NCBI GenBank assembly: GCA_963513935.1
Contig: OY740769.1
Coordinates: 102,961,762 to 103,025,761, forward strand
Length of the DNA: 64,000 bases
From: Aphrophora alni
Taxonomy: Eukaryota; Arthropoda; Insecta; Hemiptera; Aphrophoridae
Direction of reading: 5' to 3'
Positions 59,521-64,000 of this stretch are shown piece after piece; positions within the stretch are counted from its first letter, which is position 1, and each line of letters opens with the position of its first letter. The notes under the pieces were generated by a model. It worked only from the letters and a program-made list of their open reading frames with translations. It made no database searches and was not told the origin of the DNA. The translations under genes were made by a program, and so were the position numbers.

Positions 59521-60930
59521 GGCGGTACATACGAGAAGACTTATGGTTGATAAAACACGAAATGTTATCCCATATTTTTTTTTTCCGAATTGCCTTCCCT
59601 CAATACATTTTCATTCGCACTTAGTCACGCATTTTCTCGATTACAATAGTTGAACCTATAAAAAGAGAAGTGTGAATCAGTACATCAATGTATAAATAAC
59701 GATTTCATATTCTAAGAAATATCTACTCTAAACGGGGGGGGGGGGGTACTGTACATAGAAGAAGTAGGTCAAATCACAGGGTTTTTAAGAAATATTTCTA
59801 AAAAGTCGATACATACTAAAATTAAAAGTAATACTTTCACTATAAATATAATAACAGTTTATTGTAAATAAACACTTTTACAGTTTGGAAATAATACATA
59901 ATGGTTATAAAATACTGGATTATAATATTTACAAAAAGTAACAATGCTGGATATATTACAGAGTGTGAATATATTGGGTGTTGCCCTTGATCATCAACAA
60001 TTATTTGATCTTTATCACTTTCTGAAATATACAAATAAAAATAATGTAGTTTTATAAATTGCATTGAAATTTCTGTAAGAACTATTATTGTGAGAATCTG
60101 TCCGTATTTGTGAATATGTGTGTAAGCTTGTTCCTTTAAGTTTTTACAAATTTAATAAAAATTCTAATTTAGGAACAATATTTACTGGTTTTGAGGGCTT
60201 TGAAAGAAGAGAAAACTATCAGAAAAATACCTGGACATGCACTTTCATTAGATACAACTCAAATAATTCATTCAGTTAAATTTTATGGTGGTTTTAAAAA
60301 ATCAACATTAATTGAGATTTAAAAAAATAATCTAACTCATAGTAAAAGTTGTATATCCAGCTAGAGTGCATCGGTATTGCCAAACTCATACTCACTATAA
60401 GCAATGAATGTGGGCCTACACCTAGGACTAGAGAACAATTACTATAGCATACCTCTATTGCCATAATGTGAGATTTATTATATGGTTTGAAAAGTTGTAG
60501 ATATTTTGGTTCAGTTCAAAATGCGAAAGTCCTAGAGGATATAGTACTTATGTCCATGACGTTACCAGAAATGGGTCATTAGACGCTGCGCTGTAATTTG
60601 TAAGATTCATTCTATATCGTAGAGATAGATGTCTTATCTATTTTTATGTAAAATCAATTTTATGAGTGAGCTCCTGAAGAGGGAGGTAGCAAATACCATA
60701 ATTTTCTATGAATTTTGAGAGACATTATGTCCTGAAAATTCGATTTATAAAAAATACAAAAATGAAACCATCGGAAAAAAATGACATTATGAGTAATACT
60801 GTAAAATAAAAATATAGGTTTACTTAAAAAAAATTTGACTTACAAACCAGTGAGGGTCTCTTTTTGTGCTTGCAATATTATTAAGACAATAATTGAATTC
60901 TAAATATTTTTCTTTTGCAGTTGTTCGTTT
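59521..60930. other. AT-rich non-coding DNA
   Basis: A pure G run lies at 59734-59746. An inverted fragment of repeat family C (AGTGAGTATGAGTTTGGCAA on the minus strand) is at about 60350-60410. No gene is recognised. Confidence 0.5.
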
Positions 60931-61400
60931 GAAATTACATTTTTGACAATAACCTCACTATTTGCCATGCCATAGAAGATACTATTACATACAGAATTGA
61001 AATCTACAAATGTGTATCTAATATTTAGTCTGTTACTAGTTGAATAACAAGAGAGCTTTGAACAAGTGTTTCAATGGTCGACATATTGTCATTTTTAATT
61101 AGATTTTTTTGAAATTTGATACATTCTACAAGAACACATTGTAGCTCCCTACACCAAATTTCAATTATTAAAATTCTAGTTCCTATTTATTTTTCGTGGC
61201 CGCTGTTGTGCTTACTTACAGACTACAATGACACCGACCGACGGACGGCGTGTCAAATATAATTTTTTATTCGGTTTTCTGAAGCCATGAAACGTAAAAA
61301 TCAGTAAAAAAAAACAACTTAATTTTACTACAGTATTAACAAACTTACCCTATATTTCGTAAAATAGGCAAGTAATAGGCTATCAATAAATCTTCTGCAG
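60931..61400 (+). repeat. Dispersed repeat family A, longest copy
   Basis: GAAATTACATTTTTGACAAT at the start, GAAATCTACAAATGTGTATC, then GTGCTTACTTACAGAC and GACCGACGGACGGC, then AAACTTACCCTATATTTCGT at the end. It carries all segments seen in the other three copies and so best shows the family's length, about 470 bp. Confidence 0.65.
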
Positions 61401-62589
61401 TTCTTTAAAACTAAAAATGTACTGACTACAGTTTCAAATTTTTACTTTTGGTACACGACTCATGTACATCAGTAGTTACAACAAATGTTGTGCATCATGT
61501 TAACGTAATCCTCGAAAAACGAGTGTACTAGTTCTCTGTAAAACTAAAACACTAAATTAGATTATATAACTTTCTGAAAAGTTATGTTACATTCTATTCT
61601 CGTATTTAAAGTTGAACAATCGACATACAAATCGATATTTTGTAACATAAACACAAAAACTCGAGTACTTAGAGCTTCCAAAACGGCTGCATTCGTATTA
61701 TATATTACCTCACAAAATTCTGTCTGAAAAACCCAAAGAACTCCTCCATAACAAGAGATTATGACAATGTTAAACAAACAAATTTGTCTTTCTATATTTT
61801 TATATTTGACTGAACCCTCCATTCTTTTTGTATCCCATCCTCTATGCAATGTTAGGTACCAATTTCAATTATGAAGTGTTTCAGCTACAGTACATGGGGA
61901 GTAAATTTAATGAAAGTTAATGAAATGGGGATTATTTAAATGAAAAAATAATTGTTTCAGAAAAAACAATTAAAATGAGACTAAAATGACAATATGAAAC
62001 AAATGTGTGTATATTTGGAAAATGACGAAAGGTTACGATCATTTGTTTGTTTATTAGAGAGGGTAGGTGTTGTCCGGTCGGATCTAGGTAACAATGCGAT
62101 TTATAGTCAAATAACTAGGGCAAGGATATAGAGAAAGAGTTGTATACTTTAGGAGTAAGTGCATCCTTTAGTACTTTCTCACATATACTGCAACGATATA
62201 GAGTTCCTTAGGTGAAAGAAATCTGGCATGGATACCCGGGGTTAAATTATTTTAGAGTTCAAAATCAAAACGTGGACACTCAAGCTCAATGAAGTCATAA
62301 AATGCTTAAACCCGCCTGTCACAACACTACTCTAAGATAACCAGAACACTAAGTTCAATAATTAATTGAGAACTTAATTCAATAATTGTAAAAATAACTG
62401 CACAACCACTGAAATGCAGCTGGTCGAAATTAGACTTTCCGTTTATCTCACCTCTCAAAATATACTTATTTTATGCCCCCGAAATGATTCATCGGCCTTT
62501 CCAAGAAGCTCGGAAACTACACTTACTTAAAGTTTACCAGATATTTAATTTGGACAATTTACACTAAAATAAATTAAGCTAAATGTTAG
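61401..62589. other. AT-rich non-coding DNA
   Basis: Nothing recognised. Confidence 0.5.
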
Positions 62590-62830
62590 AAGAATTCGAC
62601 TTTAGACCATTCTAGATGCCGGAAACTACAGGCGACAATCTCTCTGACCCACTGCGACGTCACAGGCTCTCCACTGATCTGAATGGCAGATCAAAGATCT
62701 CCAATGTCTTCCGGAACCCGGTTGTGACCTTAGTTAGCCCGGGCCCCAACGAAGACTGCTCTGCCAAAGTAAATCACAACCAAAGATCAAACTGCGGGTC
62801 TTCCAAATCTCACCCTAGTTGACCCATCAA
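62590..62830. other. GC-rich block with an unassigned 68-codon frame
   Basis: This is one of the least AT-rich stretches of the window. On the plus strand an ATG-started frame (62616-62822) reads MPETTGDNLSDPLRRHR and continues Ser/Asn-rich to SSKSHPS. I recognise no domain. The opposite strand also has open pieces. It might be an exon, a relic of a mobile element, or non-coding. Confidence 0.25.
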
Positions 62831-63783
62831 GATTCGAAGTTTAGAGATAGTTATGTGATTAGTCAAATAATATCCATTCTGAGGTGTCCCTGGGACCAGA
62901 AAGTGTTTATGGAATGTTGTCTGTCGTCTGTTGTGTGTAGAGTTCTCTGTATTACAAACGAGTGGATCGCAATAAGGACTATATTTAGACCTTAGCTGGA
63001 GACGATTTTTTCATGTATTTATGAAAAAAAATGGGAATAGCTGTCATTATAATAAAATACAAAATTACGATTTTTTCAAAATAGGGTTTAACGATTAAAT
63101 TACATATTACTCAAATATAGCCTGTAAGACCCGAACAGAATATATTGATAACCATCTCTCAAAAATGTCCTGTTTATGAGATATTGATAAACAAAACAAA
63201 ATATCTTCATTGGGGCTGTAGCGAAAGATGTAATTTATGAAATTCAGATTTTCGATTACGTTCAAAATTGAGTAAAATCGAAGATTAATAACCTTAACCC
63301 TTGTGAACCTTTTACTGTCGTCATCGTCATGATAAGCTTGTTACTTCACTCTGAGGACGTGTTAATGGCACAAATGAAACTATTTTAAAACCCTCTTTCC
63401 AATAATTTTCTTTCAATTCCAGCGTAAATTTTCAGTTTTTACTCGTACTAACAACTACCGAACAGACATGTTTGATGACTATTTGTTTTAGTTCATTTTT
63501 ATTTCCTTAATTGAGTCGGTGTGTGAGAAAGTTTGTGCAGTAGTTTTACACTATTCCTTATATTGACTTGACCTGCAAACATCTTACACATCAACATGAA
63601 CGTAGATTTGTACGTCAAAGTTTGTCGTAAATTATCTGACAATAGCTTAATAAATTTGGATCAAAATGACATAACTGTATGTAGCAATATTTTCAAATTT
63701 GAATAAAATAAAACAGATTACGATTTTTAATGTTTAACAATTAATTAAATGTTCTTTTCTGTCATAAAATTCAAATAAGTAAT

Positions 63784-63788
<5 letters not shown>
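62831..63788. other. Non-coding DNA with family B repeat (minus) at about 63060-63210
   Basis: The minus-strand read TCTGTTCGGGTCTTACAGGC, then TATATTTGAGTAATATG, matches the family B core. A CTGAGGACG...ATGAAACT motif lies at 63351-63381. No gene is seen. Confidence 0.5.

Positions 63789-63827
<39 letters not shown>
63789..63827. repeat. (TA)n microsatellite
   Basis: An uninterrupted alternating TA tract of about 39 bases. Confidence 0.95.
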
Positions 63828-63829
<2 letters not shown>

Positions 63830-64000
63830 ACTAGTCAAACCTATAAAGTTAATAGATTAAGTAAAAATATAATATAATTTACGAAAACATGCGTTTGGTT
63901 TAATTTTTCGGGAACTACGAAAGCTTCAAAATCGTATAACGTTTTATTGTCTGCACTATATTTAATTTAACAACAATATACACTATTTGTACTTATTTAT

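Noticed and set aside
1..64000. CRISPR array, rRNA or operon structure
   Set aside because: No regularly spaced direct repeats, no rRNA-like conserved blocks, and the genome is clearly eukaryotic.

Overview
The window looks like a piece of an insect nuclear genome, most likely intergenic and intronic DNA. It is strongly AT-rich. It carries dinucleotide microsatellites and GGTTAGG-like degenerate repeats. It holds remnants of a typical insect transposon set: piggyBac, hAT, an IS630/Tc1-type element, and jockey-type and RTE-type LINEs. There is no operon structure, no dense gene packing and no prokaryotic signal. I cannot name the species from sequence alone.

Only one host-gene piece is convincing: a first coding exon of a monocarboxylate-transporter-like (SLC16, MFS) gene at 6137-6404, minus strand. 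It has an upstream in-frame stop and a good splice donor. A CpG-bearing block at 9105-9330 has CRE, E-box, ETS-like and NRF1-like motifs. It lies about 2.7 kb upstream of that exon in gene orientation and is the best candidate for its promoter. A second, much weaker candidate first exon is at 21511-21550 (plus).

Layout: 1-5 kb is AT-rich DNA with a decayed jockey-type LINE (2266-2968) and a decayed RTE-like LINE 3' end (4390-4830, minus). 5-10 kb holds the transporter exon, its presumed upstream intron or leader DNA, the promoter-like block and a long (GA)n tract. 10.8-11.7 kb is a decayed Tc1/IS630-type transposase. 14.6-15.3 kb is a second RTE-like relic. 16.66-19.15 kb is a nearly complete piggyBac element with an uninterrupted 552-residue transposase and a damaged right terminus. 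22.06-22.85 kb is a complete non-autonomous hAT element with a perfect 8-bp target duplication. 25.5-31.4 kb is dense in repeats, with a 74-bp-arm inverted repeat and a larger imperfect one. 44.66-46.24 kb is a 5'-truncated RNase H-bearing LINE inside an older repeat, with a target duplication. 49.7-51.8 kb has a perfect 33-bp inverted repeat and a third RTE-like relic. The remainder is AT-rich non-coding DNA with several unclassified dispersed repeat families, each present two to five times in the window.

The host exon and the mobile elements do not form a functional unit. The most unusual signals are the palindrome set inside the piggyBac ends, the foldback at 25.7-25.9 kb carrying hammerhead-like core boxes, and related motifs scattered through the window.
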